NCBI GenBank assembly: GCA_900554645.1
Contig: USIE01000009.1
Span: 1-38,852 of the forward strand
DNA from: an uncultured Collinsella sp.
GTDB lineage: Bacteria > Actinomycetota > Coriobacteriia > Coriobacteriales > Coriobacteriaceae
Direction: 5' to 3'
Length of the DNA stretch: 38,852 nucleotides
The notes under the pieces are model-generated. The model was not told the origin of the DNA, ran no database searches, and saw nothing but the letters and a program-made list of their open reading frames with translations. The position numbers and the translations under genes were made by a program. Shown in pieces: positions 21,618 to 30,067 of this stretch (the stretch's first letter is position 1; each line of letters begins with the position of its first letter).

Positions 21618-22997
21618 ATGGATACTCAGACCACAACATATTCCGATGACGAGCTGACCGCAGCGCTTGCCGAACATCTGGCGTCGCTCGATCGCGACGA
21701 CAGCTATCGCGTGGAGCGTGTACTTAAGCGCTCGTCCGTTGAAACAACCGAGCTCGTGTACTTTGAAGGAACCGGCGGTGGTTCGCTCGGCCCCTTTGTC
21801 CGTAAACGCATCGATGCTTCGGCTCAAATCGGCGGGGCATACGAGCGTCTGTTTGCCGCCCAGCGGGCAGGCAGGCGTTTTGAGCACCTGCCCAGAATCG
21901 TCGATTGTCATCGTGTGGGCGACGAGCTCAACGTGGTTATGGAATACATCGAAGGGGAGACGCTCAGGGCGCTGGTGGACCGTCTGGGAGCCACCTCCGA
22001 TTATGCGCGTGAATTGTATCCTGCCCTATGCGATGCCGTGGGCGAGCTCCACGCCGGTTTTGCAATGGCGGGGGAGACGTCGGCGCCGGTGATCCATCGC
22101 GACCTCAAGCCGTCGAATATCATCGTGACGGGTGCCAACTATACGTCTGATGACGGCCTGACGTTTTCGTCGCTGGTGATTATCGACTTGGGGATCGCGC
22201 GCGTGTGGCGCGATGGCGCCGATGCAGACACCGTCAAGTTCGGCACGCGACCCTATGCGCCACCCGAGCAGTATGGGTTTGGGCAGACGAGTGTACGCAG
22301 CGACGTCTACGCACTTGGCGCCCTGTTGTTCTTCTGCTTGACGGGAGTCGACCCTAAACCAGGGCTCGACATGCGCGAGCAATGCGAGGCGCGTGGCATT
22401 CCCACTCCACTTGCCGATGCCGTCTGCATGTCGATGGCGCTCGACCCGGCCAAGCGTTTTGCGAGTGCGGAAGCGTTGGGACGGGCGACGCGCTCGGCAT
22501 ACGATCTGAGCCGCCCCGTGCGGCCTTCTACACCTGCGCCTGTCCGTACTCCGGCCTCGGAGACGGTGTTGACGCTCCAAGGGCTCCAGAACCCCGCAGG
22601 GCTTCCTAGGCCTGCCGCCTCCGCTGCATGCGGTCTGCTCTCTCGCGTTCCGGAGTCTCTGGGGCGCATTTGGAATACGCTTGTCTGCTTCTCGCTACTT
22701 GTGCTCTTTGCCGGAAGTCACTTTGCCGTCTTTCACCCCACGGGAGCAAACCAAAGCTACCCGACGTGGCTTCTCATAATCGAGTATTTTTTCTTTGTCG
22801 ATGGCCTTATGGTGCTTATGCATTTTGCGCTACTCGATAAGCGCCGTCTTCGTCGGCGATTCGCACTGCTCGACAGCTATCGCGGCAAGAAACTCGCGAA
22901 ACTTTGGCTCAAGGCATTGGGTGTGCTGCTCCTATGCATGATCGTCATAGTCGCGGTTGCCAATGCGACCGGCGTCGTCGATACCTCCGCTACCTAA
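21618..22997 (+). CDS. Membrane-associated Hanks-type Ser/Thr protein kinase
   Basis: The 459-residue protein has a eukaryotic-like kinase domain in its first 300 residues: catalytic loop HRDLKPSN (160-167), metal-binding DLG in place of DFG (IIDLGIARVW), activation segment KFGTRPYAPPEQYG, and SDVYALGALLFFCLTG. The glycine-rich loop is weak, but VRKRI may carry the ATP lysine. About 50 Pro-rich residues lead to three C-terminal membrane helices (about 350-455), and no PASTA repeats follow. The start is uncertain: TATGAT at 21604-21609 may be a -10 box, making the ATG at 21618 nearly leaderless, while in-frame starts exist at 21588, 21606 and 21609. Confidence 0.85.
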   Translation: MDTQTTTYSDDELTAALAEHLASLDRDDSYRVERVLKRSSVETTELVYFEGTGGGSLGPFVRKRIDASAQIGGAYERLFAAQRAGRRFEHLPRIVDCHRVGDELNVVMEYIEGETLRALVDRLGATSDYARELYPALCDAVGELHAGFAMAGETSAPVIHRDLKPSNIIVTGANYTSDDGLTFSSLVIIDLGIARVWRDGADADTVKFGTRPYAPPEQYGFGQTSVRSDVYALGALLFFCLTGVDPKPGLDMREQCEARGIPTPLADAVCMSMALDPAKRFASAEALGRATRSAYDLSRPVRPSTPAPVRTPASETVLTLQGLQNPAGLPRPAASAACGLLSRVPESLGRIWNTLVCFSLLVLFAGSHFAVFHPTGANQSYPTWLLIIEYFFFVDGLMVLMHFALLDKRRLRRRFALLDSYRGKKLAKLWLKALGVLLLCMIVIVAVANATGVVDTSAT

Positions 22998-23001
22998 AAG
23001 A

Positions 23002-23024
23002 AAAGGGCCCCATTGGGGCCCTTT
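23002..23024. terminator. Bidirectional terminator between the kinase and the secreted hydrolase
   Basis: AAAGGGCCCC-att-GGGGCCCTTT is a perfect 10-bp stem five bases after the kinase stop and 11 bases before the convergent gene ends. A-runs and T-runs flank it. Confidence 0.85.
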
Positions 23025-23034
23025 GCAGTTGCAC

Positions 23035-24168
23035 CTAGATGCGGTTCATCTGAGCGGCGACTTTGTTGTACCAGTCCTGCCACGTGGGCGGGCAGTACTT
23101 TTTGGCCGCTGCCGGGGTAAGGGTGGAGCCGTAGTTGGCGCCCAGATAGGCAACGTGAGCGGAGATGCCCTCGCTCCAGCTGCCAAAGCTGCGCCAACCG
23201 CCGCCACGGGCACTCCAGCCCCAGGCGTTGTAAGAATTGGCGCAATAAGCACCCTTGGTGCTCTCGATGCAGGCGATGGCGGGGGACCAACGGGGGTCGA
23301 CACCGGTATTCCAAGCGGCGACGGCAAAGTTATAGCCCTGGCCTGCCATGGGGGAGCCGGCGAGATAATTGTCGATGCGGCTCGTCCACTCATTAATGAA
23401 CGAATCGTAATCGGAGCTACCGGTATTGGCGTTGTTCACCGTGGTGTCGATGGTGGTGTTGGTGTTGGTGGCCTGGCTGCTGGAATTGTTGCCGCTTACG
23501 CCCTCGCCCGAGATCTTCTCGGCGGCAGCGGCCTTATCGGCCTCAAGCTTGGCAAGCTCGGCGGCATTTTCCTGCTCGGCTTTTGCCTGCGCCTCGCTGC
23601 GGAGCTGCTGGGCCTGAGCCAACGCATCCTCGGCGTTTTTCTGCTCTGCCTCAAGCTGAGACTTGGCCTGCTGGAGCTCAGCCTTGTTCTGCTCGAGTTC
23701 GGTTTGCATGTTATTGAGCTGTTCGATCTCGTCGACGCTCGAGCTCGTGATCTGGTTGGTGTATTTGCAGGTCGTGATGAACTCACCCAGGCTCTGCGCG
23801 TTGACCAGGAAGCTCACGATGGGGTTGGTGCCCTTCTGATACTTGTACAGATCGCGCATGGCGGAGCTTGCCTTGGCCTGCTGCTCGGGAAGCTTGGCCT
23901 CGATTTCCTCGATGCTTGCTTCATTGGAGTCAATCTGCTTTTGCAGGTCATCGAGTTTGGTGCGGGCGTCGTTGTAGGCGCTCGTGGCGGCTTCGATCTT
24001 CTGCTGGGCTGCGGAAAGCTGGTCCTGCGTTGCCTGCGAGGCGGCATACGCCGCAACGGGGGAGAGCATCGGCGTGGCCGTCAGCGCAACGGCGAGCGCG
24101 GCGCTCGTGATGATACGAGCCGGCTTCGACGCAATGAGCGCTGCGGCGCGATGATTCGAATGCTGCAT
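23035..24168 (-). CDS. Secreted coiled-coil peptidoglycan hydrolase-like protein
   Basis: The 377-residue protein has a signal peptide (basic SKPAR, hydrophobic IITSAALAVALTATPML, cleavage near AYAAS) and a coiled-coil region of about 200 residues rich in Gln, Ala, Lys and Glu, like the PcsB/CwlO regulators of wall hydrolases. A Thr/Asn/Ser linker follows, then a C-terminal lysozyme/glucosaminidase-like module (WNTGVDPRWSPAIACIESTKGAYC, then NAWGWSARGGGWRSF, a typical lysozyme-fold pattern with the Glu in ACIES). FtsEX-type control is known for PcsB-like proteins, but no such genes are here. The TTG at 24183 is rejected because AGAGGGA precedes the ATG at 24168. Confidence 0.78.
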   Translation of the reverse strand: MQHSNHRAAALIASKPARIITSAALAVALTATPMLSPVAAYAASQATQDQLSAAQQKIEAATSAYNDARTKLDDLQKQIDSNEASIEEIEAKLPEQQAKASSAMRDLYKYQKGTNPIVSFLVNAQSLGEFITTCKYTNQITSSSVDEIEQLNNMQTELEQNKAELQQAKSQLEAEQKNAEDALAQAQQLRSEAQAKAEQENAAELAKLEADKAAAAEKISGEGVSGNNSSSQATNTNTTIDTTVNNANTGSSDYDSFINEWTSRIDNYLAGSPMAGQGYNFAVAAWNTGVDPRWSPAIACIESTKGAYCANSYNAWGWSARGGGWRSFGSWSEGISAHVAYLGANYGSTLTPAAAKKYCPPTWQDWYNKVAAQMNRI

Positions 24169-24231
24169 CCAGTCCCTCTGCAATCAATCGTAGGTTATGG
24201 TTCGAACGGTATTCTACTACTGCTTTCGACC

Positions 24232-24335
24232 TCAACTTGAACCTTAAAGGTTCCAAAGGGTCAAGTTGAACTTGACCCTTTGGCTTTGACCTGCAGTTAT
24301 GATGAATTGTTGAGAAACCATAGAGTTCAACTTTA
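24232..24335. promoter_or_regulatory. Palindrome array upstream of the secreted hydrolase
   Basis: A perfect 31-nt palindrome with a single central base (24253-24283, arm CCAAAGGGTCAAGTT) lies next to a 15-nt palindrome GAACCTT-a-AAGGTTC (24239-24253). TCAACTTGAAC at 24232 and GTTCAACTTTAAC near 24322 repeat the TTCAACTT core. The cluster sits 65-170 bases before the minus-strand start codon, upstream of a plausible promoter. It looks like tandem operators for a dimeric regulator. Confidence 0.55.
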
Positions 24336-24402
24336 ACGTTACAGAGCCCTGTTTGAGAGGTGTTTTGGGCTGTAAAAGCTATCTCAACGTGGGGTTTTAC
24401 AA

Positions 24403-25035
24403 CTACAGCGTGCCTTTCTGACGAGCCTGCTCAATCTCTCCGAGGGCCTCGGCAGGGGTGAACGAGCAGGTGCCGTCGCCGAGCTTGACCACCTGGATGT
24501 CGTCGCCGATATGGACCTCTCCGCCCTTTAGCACCACGCCAAAAACGCCCTCGTGGGGAAAGATGCAGTCGCCGGTGAGATAGTAGATGGCACAGCGTGT
24601 GTGGCAGACCTTGCCGATTTGGCTGATTTCGACAAGCACCTCGCTGCCAAGCTTGAGCTGCGTGCCCAAGGGGAGCGAGAGTAGATTGATGCCTTGCGTG
24701 GTGAAATTCTCCCCAAAGTCACCCTGGCGCACATCGAGTCCGCGGGCCTGCGCCGTCTGGATGGACTCTGCGGCCAAAAAGGAAACCTGACGGTGCCAAT
24801 GCCCGGCGTGTGCGTCGGAGGCGAAGCCAAATTGTTCTATAACGGTGTCGTGTCCATCCGCGACGGGCGACTTGCGTGTGCCCTTGTGCGCCGACGTGTT
24901 GATTGAGACGATGCGGGCGGGCCTGTCGTAGGCATCGTTTGCCGTGCGTAGGGGAACGGCCGTTTGTGCGCGTTCCGCCAGCCCGCGCTTCGTGGCATTG
25001 AGGATAGGATTATCGGTCGGATGGTCTTGGGGCAC
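24403..25035 (-). CDS. MOSC-domain protein
   Basis: The 210-residue protein fits the MOSC (Moco sulfurase C-terminal) domain, which handles sulfur or molybdenum-cofactor chemistry and includes YiiM-like reductases. The core runs from IVSINTSAHKGTRKSPV through GFASDAHAGHWHRQVSFLA and QGDFGENFTTQGINLLSLPLGTQL to the conserved GKVCHTRCAIYYLTGDCIFPHEGVFGVVLKGG, whose Cys is the proposed sulfur carrier. It starts with GTG at 25035 after GAAAGG. No molybdenum genes are nearby, so the substrate is open. It is divergent from the D-aspartate-ligase-like gene. Confidence 0.82.
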   Translation of the reverse strand: MPQDHPTDNPILNATKRGLAERAQTAVPLRTANDAYDRPARIVSINTSAHKGTRKSPVADGHDTVIEQFGFASDAHAGHWHRQVSFLAAESIQTAQARGLDVRQGDFGENFTTQGINLLSLPLGTQLKLGSEVLVEISQIGKVCHTRCAIYYLTGDCIFPHEGVFGVVLKGGEVHIGDDIQVVKLGDGTCSFTPAEALGEIEQARQKGTL

Positions 25036-25171
25036 GTGCGCGCCTTTCGTTCGAGGATGTCAATACGCTGAATCCTACAACAATGGTAGGTTCATTGCCC
25101 ATTGTCATACAACGGTGAGCGCCGTCTTCGTGCTGGACGATTGCGTCGATTGCCATAGATACGGTGGAGCT

Positions 25172-25201
25172 TTGGGCGCCGGCGGCTTGGCACGCTAGAA
25201 T
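25172..25201 (+). promoter_or_regulatory. Candidate promoter of the ligase-racemase pair
   Basis: TTGGGC (25172-25177) and TAGAAT (25196-25201) are 18 bases apart, about 57 bases before the ligase start codon. The -35 match is moderate. Confidence 0.4.
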
Positions 25202-25257
25202 AAACCAGTTGCGCAAAGACCGCCCGTTGTGTGGGCAGTTCATGATAGGAAGTTTCC

Positions 25258-26514
25258 ATGGCATTGCAGTTTACAGAGCGCGAGTTCATTCCCGTGCTGC
25301 TCGGTGGCGACATCAACGCCTATTCGGTGGCGCGCGCCTTCTATGAGGAGTACCAGGTCAAGAGTCTGGTCTTTGGCAAGTATCAGACGGGTCCCGCGTA
25401 CCGCAGCCAGATTATCGACTACACGCCCAACGTGGATATCGATACCATGCCCGTGATGCTCAGGACCGTCAACGGCATTGCCCAAGCGCATGCCGATAAG
25501 ACGATTGTCCTTGTGGGCTGTGGCGATAACTATGTTGCCCTCGTGGCTCAGGCCAAGGATGCCCATGAGTTGGCGGATAACATCGTCGCGCCTTACGCTC
25601 CCTATAGCATGCTTGAACAGTGTCAGAAGAAGGAGATCTTCTACGAGCTGTGCGAGAAGCATGGCGTGCCCTATCCGCATACCTTTACCTTCACCATGGC
25701 GATGCTGAACGCCCAAGGCGAGGCGCCTGCCGAAGTGCTCGACCAGATCGATTTTCCCTACCCGATGATTCTGAAGCCTTCTGACGGCATCATGTGGTGG
25801 CAGCATGAGTTCGAGGGCCAGAAAAAGGCCTATGAGATTGCCGACCGTGCCGAGCTGGAACAGGTCATTCGCGACTCGTATGCCAGCGGCTACACCGACG
25901 ACCTGATCTTGCAGGATCGCGTGCCCGGCAATGACGAGTACATGCGCGTACTCACCAGTTATTCCGACCGCAACGGCAAGGTGCGCATGATGTGCCTGGG
26001 TCACGTGCTGCTCGAGGAGCATCAGCCTCACGGTGTCGGCAACCACGCCTGTATCATCACCGAGCCCAATGACGAGCTCATGGGCGGCGTGCGCAAGTTG
26101 CTCGAGGACCTTCACTTTGTGGGCTATTCCAACTTTGACGTTAAGTACGACGAGCGCGACGGCTCGTTTAAGTTCTTCGATTTCAACACGCGCCAAGGTC
26201 GCAGCAACTACTACGTCACTAACAGCGGCTTTAACGTTGCCAAGTATGTGGTGGACGAGTATGTGTTCAACCGCCCGTTTGAGCCGGAGTTTGTGACGGC
26301 GCAGGACGAGGCGCTGTGGATGGTCGTTCCCATGGGCGTCGTCGACAAGTACGTCAAGGATCCCGAGCTGCGCGCTAAGGTGCATCGCCTGGACAAGGAA
26401 GGCAAGGGCGCCGACCCTTCGTTTATGAAGGGCGACTTTGTCTTTAACCGCTGGCTGCGCATGTGGCACACCAAGCTGCGCCACTTTAAGCTGTTCAAGA
26501 CGTATTACAAGTAG
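25258..26514 (+). CDS. ATP-grasp carboxylate-amine ligase, D-aspartate-ligase-like
   Basis: The 418-residue protein is an ATP-grasp enzyme. IPVLLGGDINAYSVARAFYEEYQVKSLVFGKY at the N-terminus resembles the D-aspartate ligase Asl of Enterococcus and Lactococcus, which adds D-Asp to the side-chain amine of the stem-peptide diamino acid. The grasp domain shows FPYPMILKPSDG (ATP lysine), LILQDRVPGNDEYMRVLT, and the metal-binding FFDFNTRQGRSNYY. The next gene encodes an Asp/Glu racemase that could supply D-Asp, strongly supporting a cross-bridge role. The ribosome site is AGGAAG at 5-base spacing. The acceptor cannot be read from the sequence. Confidence 0.8.
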   Translation: MALQFTEREFIPVLLGGDINAYSVARAFYEEYQVKSLVFGKYQTGPAYRSQIIDYTPNVDIDTMPVMLRTVNGIAQAHADKTIVLVGCGDNYVALVAQAKDAHELADNIVAPYAPYSMLEQCQKKEIFYELCEKHGVPYPHTFTFTMAMLNAQGEAPAEVLDQIDFPYPMILKPSDGIMWWQHEFEGQKKAYEIADRAELEQVIRDSYASGYTDDLILQDRVPGNDEYMRVLTSYSDRNGKVRMMCLGHVLLEEHQPHGVGNHACIITEPNDELMGGVRKLLEDLHFVGYSNFDVKYDERDGSFKFFDFNTRQGRSNYYVTNSGFNVAKYVVDEYVFNRPFEPEFVTAQDEALWMVVPMGVVDKYVKDPELRAKVHRLDKEGKGADPSFMKGDFVFNRWLRMWHTKLRHFKLFKTYYK

Positions 26515-26598
26515 ATGGGTGCGGCGCCCGTCCGGTTTGCATCGGGCGGGCGCGGGTATGATACGCGCAATTGCGCAAGCGTCACCAAGGAGGCGGCG

Positions 26599-27345
26599 AT
26601 GGAAAAGCTGGGAGTTATCGGCGGCATGGGCGCCGAGGCCACGTCGTATTACTACGACCAGGTGGTGCGCCATACGGCTGCTGCCTGCGATCAGGAACAT
26701 ATCGACATGGTGGTGCTCTCCAAGTCGACCATGCCCGACCGCACGCTTGCCATTAAGACCGGCGAGCATGCCAAGCTGCTGGCGACCATGAAAGAGTGTG
26801 CCCAGGCACTCGAGTCGCTGGGCTGTGCGCACATTGCCATTCCCTGCAACACGTCGCACTACTTCTACGACCAGATCCAGTCGTTTACGAAGGTGCCGAT
26901 TATTCACATGCCGCGTGAGTCGGTGCGCTATGCCCTTGCGGGTGCGGTGATGGGGGAGTGCGAGTTCGACCCCAACCTGAGTATGCCGGCCGAGCCAGTG
27001 CACAAGATTGGCATTATGGGCACCGACGGAACCGTGGGCGCGGGCGTCTACGGCTGCGAATGCGAGGCTGCGGGTGTTGAGGTTGTCTATCCCAGCGAGA
27101 AACGTCAGAACGATGTGATGTCGCTTATCTACGATGATGTGAAAGCCGGACGTGAGCCCGATATGGATAAGTTCGACCGCGTGATGTGGGAGTTCGCCCG
27201 TAGTGGCTGCGACCGTGTCATTCTGGCCTGCACCGAGCTATCGGTGCTGCAGAAGTATCGAGAGATGCCCGAGATCACCCTCGATGCTATGGATGTCCTG
27301 GTGCGCGAATCCATCATCCGCAGCGGCGTCCCCTACCGCCTCTAG
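26599..27345 (+). CDS. Aspartate/glutamate racemase family protein
   Basis: The 248-residue protein is a cofactor-independent amino-acid racemase. The two catalytic Cys are in IPCNTSHYFYDQ (about residue 84) and LACTELSVLQKY (about residue 210), both intact, and the start MEKLGVIGGMGAEAT is the usual Asp/Glu racemase opening. AAGGAGG lies five bases before the ATG, one of the strongest ribosome sites here, so the frame beginning at 26515 is rejected. TATGAT near 26557 could be an additional promoter. It lies 84 bases after the ligase gene and probably supplies its D-aspartate. Confidence 0.87.
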   Translation: MEKLGVIGGMGAEATSYYYDQVVRHTAAACDQEHIDMVVLSKSTMPDRTLAIKTGEHAKLLATMKECAQALESLGCAHIAIPCNTSHYFYDQIQSFTKVPIIHMPRESVRYALAGAVMGECEFDPNLSMPAEPVHKIGIMGTDGTVGAGVYGCECEAAGVEVVYPSEKRQNDVMSLIYDDVKAGREPDMDKFDRVMWEFARSGCDRVILACTELSVLQKYREMPEITLDAMDVLVRESIIRSGVPYRL

Positions 27346-27405
27346 CTTCCGACCCGTCAAAAAGGGACAGGTTAATTTTGGTAGGTTTTATCTGGTGAAA
27401 CAATA

Positions 27406-27440
27406 AAGGCCTCGGCTCGTTTGGTGCGAGCCGAGGCCTT
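27406..27440. terminator. Bidirectional terminator between racemase and ecfT
   Basis: Perfect 14-bp arms (AAGGCCTCGGCTCG and its complement) around a seven-base loop, with A-rich and T-rich ends. It serves the convergent racemase and ecfT genes. Confidence 0.85.
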
Positions 27441-27470
27441 TTGCGTTGGGCGGTTGCTGTCGGTGGCGAA

Positions 27471-28217
27471 CTAGAACAGGAAGCCGATGGCGATGAGGGC
27501 GATGCTGACGATGAGTACGGCGATGTCCAGGCCCTTGATGGGGTAGCGCTTGTACGAGCTGGCGCGCGTGCGCAGATAGAAGCCGCGCTGTTCTGCCGCC
27601 AAGGCCGTGGCATCGGTCTTGCCCACGCTCGAGATGAGCAGCGGCACACACAGTGGCAGCATGAGCTTAAGCTTCTTGATAGGGTTCTTGGTGTCGTACT
27701 CGACGCCGCGCGCGGTCTGCGCTTCCATGATGGCGTTCATCTCCTGACCAAACACCGGCACAAAGCGCAGCGCCGTGGTAAAGGTGAAGGCATAGCGATA
27801 CGGTACGTGCAGCACCTCGACGCAGGCGTTGGCAAGGTCGTTGAGCTTGGTCACCATGAGCATGAGGATGAGCGGTAACGCCACACCCAGCAGGCGCAGA
27901 CAGGCCTTCGATCCTGTGATGAGGCCCGTGTCGGTGATAAAGCCCCACACAACGTTGCCATCGCGCATAAAGGCAAGCTGGAGCACCAGCATGATAAGCG
28001 CGAGCGGAATCAGCAACTTGAGCAGCGAGAACAGACGGTCGACGACGCCGGCATAGGCACCCAGCGCAAGGGTGAGCACCAAAAAGCCCAGCAGCGCCAC
28101 GTAGGTGTCGGACAAGAAGATGCCGACGATGATGGCGGCGGCGAGGCCCAATTTGACGACGGGGTTCAGGCGATGCAGCAGCGTATCGCCTGGCATGTAG
28201 TCGATGACGTTAACCAC
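27471..28217 (-). CDS. ecfT: ECF transporter transmembrane (T) component
   Basis: The 248-residue protein has five or six membrane helices and the EcfT signature in its C-terminal half: the two Ala-x-Arg-Gly motifs in EAQTARGVEYDT and AAEQRGFYLRTRA, which couple to the ATPase. N-terminal HRLNPVVKLG is also typical. The start is taken as the GTG at 28217, which overlaps the end of the ATPase gene by 8 bases and has AAGGAG upstream. It is the last gene of the S-A-T operon. The fixed association with one S gene suggests a dedicated transporter. Confidence 0.87.
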   Translation of the reverse strand: MVNVIDYMPGDTLLHRLNPVVKLGLAAAIIVGIFLSDTYVALLGFLVLTLALGAYAGVVDRLFSLLKLLIPLALIMLVLQLAFMRDGNVVWGFITDTGLITGSKACLRLLGVALPLILMLMVTKLNDLANACVEVLHVPYRYAFTFTTALRFVPVFGQEMNAIMEAQTARGVEYDTKNPIKKLKLMLPLCVPLLISSVGKTDATALAAEQRGFYLRTRASSYKRYPIKGLDIAVLIVSIALIAIGFLF

Positions 28218-29961
28218 GGCGGACCATCTCCTTGGTAATGCGAACGACATCGGTGACCTCGCTCACCTGCGCAAAAGCGGGCGAGACGGAAGATGCCAGA
28301 CGGCGCGAGAGTTCAATAACCTGGGGCGGCTCAACATAGGCACGCTGCATGAGATCGATGTTCGAGAATAGCTCGTGCGTGCGGCCGCGGTCGAGGATGC
28401 TACCGTCGGCCATTACCACAATGCGCTCGGCAAAATCCGAGACGACTTCCATATCGTGGCAGACCATGATAACGGCGCAGCCGCGCTCGGCCATGGTGCG
28501 CACCGTTTCCATGACGGTCATGCACTCGCGGTAATCAAGGCCGCTCGTGGGCTCGTCGAGCACGACGATCTTGGGCTCAACCACTACGACGGAGGCAAGC
28601 GCCACCATTTGTCGCTGGCCGCGCGAAAGCGAGAAAGGTGCCTCATCGGCAGGCAGGCCAAAGCGGTCGATAACGAGTCGAGCGCGACGCAGAGCCTCGG
28701 CACGGTCGATGCCGGCAAGCTCCAGGCCAAAAGCGACCTCGTCGAGTACGGTATCCTTGCAGATCTGGCGGTCGGGGTTTTGGAAGAGGGTTGCGACTTC
28801 GCGGGCGATGCGGCTCGTGGGAACGGCCGCGGTATCCAGTCCCGTGACGCGCACGCTGCCCGAGGCGGGCTTGAGCAGGCCTGTGAGCAGCTTGGTGAGC
28901 GTGGTCTTGCCGGCACCGTTTTGGCCGACGATGCCCACGAGCTCGCCGGGATAGAGGGTCAGGTTGAGGTCGTGTACGGCGGCGCCGCCATTGGGATAGG
29001 CAAACTCAACGTGATCGAAGGTGAGCACGGGCTCGGCGTCCTTGGCGTGCGGGCGCAACGACGGTGCATGCGGGGAGCCGGCGGGCGCCTGGGCTTTGCT
29101 GACCGCGCGTGCGGGGTCGACGATGCCCGAAATCAGGCGCTCGGCCTCATCGACATCCAAGCAAGGGGTACCGCTTACCAGGCCATCGGCCTCGAGGCTA
29201 TTGAAGACACGCGTGACGCGAGGGCAGTCGACGCCGATGGCACGGAGTTCGTCGGTATGCGCGAAGACCTCGTGTGGTTCGCCCTGCAGCGCGATTTCGC
29301 CATGGTTGAGCACGAGCACGCGGTTGCAGTACTCCGAGAGCAGGGCGACCTTTTGCTCAACGACGACGATGGTGATTCCAAGTGTGCGGTTTGCCTCACG
29401 CAGCGTCTCGAAGACTAACGTGGAGCTGGCGGGGTCGAGTGCCGCGGTGGGCTCGTCGAGAACCAAGACGCGCGGACGCATGGCGAGGATGGCGGCGATG
29501 GCTACCTTTTGCTTCTGTCCGCCCGAGAGGGTGGCGATCTCGCGGTCGCGCAGGTCGCTGATGCCGACGGTCTCGAGCGTTTCGCTCACGCGCTGCTCGA
29601 TCTGGTCGTGGGGAACGCCAAAGTTCTCGAGGCCAAAGAGCATCTCGTCCTCGACGACCGAGGCGACCATCTGCGTGTCGATATCCTGCAGCACGCTGCC
29701 GACGATTTGCGACACGTCGGTCAACGAGACCTCGCAGGTGTCGTGGCCGTCAACCATGACGGACCCAAAGAACGTGCCGGTGTAGTGGTGGGGCACGGCG
29801 CCCGACAGGCAGGCGGCAAGCGTGGACTTGCCGGCGCCCGAAGGCCCGATGATGCCGATGAAATCTCCCTTGTTCACGCTGAGCGAGATGTGGCTGAGCG
29901 CCTGCTCGGTCTGCGTGCCATAGGAGAACGAGACATCGTCGACGTTGATGATCGTTTCCAT
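28210..29961 (-). CDS. ECF transporter ATPase, two fused ATP-binding domains (EcfA-EcfA')
   Basis: The 583-residue protein contains two complete ABC ATPase domains in one chain, doing the work of the usual EcfA1/EcfA2 pair. Domain 1 has GPSGAGKST, LSGGQKQKVAIA and VLVLDEPTAALD; domain 2 (from about residue 310) has GQNGAGKTT, LSRGQRQMVALA and IVVLDEPTSGLD. The signature Gly-to-Arg change (LSRGQ) in domain 2 is common in EcfA proteins. A 60-residue Ala/Pro-rich linker joins them. The start has GAAAGG eight bases before. The gene sits between the S and T components and powers substrate import. Confidence 0.9.
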   Translation of the reverse strand: METIINVDDVSFSYGTQTEQALSHISLSVNKGDFIGIIGPSGAGKSTLAACLSGAVPHHYTGTFFGSVMVDGHDTCEVSLTDVSQIVGSVLQDIDTQMVASVVEDEMLFGLENFGVPHDQIEQRVSETLETVGISDLRDREIATLSGGQKQKVAIAAILAMRPRVLVLDEPTAALDPASSTLVFETLREANRTLGITIVVVEQKVALLSEYCNRVLVLNHGEIALQGEPHEVFAHTDELRAIGVDCPRVTRVFNSLEADGLVSGTPCLDVDEAERLISGIVDPARAVSKAQAPAGSPHAPSLRPHAKDAEPVLTFDHVEFAYPNGGAAVHDLNLTLYPGELVGIVGQNGAGKTTLTKLLTGLLKPASGSVRVTGLDTAAVPTSRIAREVATLFQNPDRQICKDTVLDEVAFGLELAGIDRAEALRRARLVIDRFGLPADEAPFSLSRGQRQMVALASVVVVEPKIVVLDEPTSGLDYRECMTVMETVRTMAERGCAVIMVCHDMEVVSDFAERIVVMADGSILDRGRTHELFSNIDLMQRAYVEPPQVIELSRRLASSVSPAFAQVSEVTDVVRITKEMVRRG

Positions 29962-29979
29962 GGATACCTTTCATAGTCA

Positions 29980-30023
29980 TTGGGGACGTTCTTAAATGAC
30001 TAGTCGTTTGAGAACGTCCCCAA
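29980..30023. repeat. 44-nt near-perfect palindrome between ecfA and the S gene
   Basis: The outer arm TTGGGGACGTTCT pairs perfectly with its copy on the right, and the centre AAATGACTAGTCGTTT is itself palindromic. Only two positions are wobble pairs. A GGGACAGTC motif follows at 30038. It lies inside the ECF operon and could set the S-to-A expression ratio by stopping or protecting the message. Confidence 0.65.
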
Positions 30024-30067
30024 GAGCTAGTTGTTTGGGACAGTCTTTACCGATGGGGCACTGTGGG

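Noticed and set aside
28375..29418. 347-codon plus-strand frame across the ECF ATPase
   Set aside because: Shadow of the double ABC ATPase; no ribosome site or motif.
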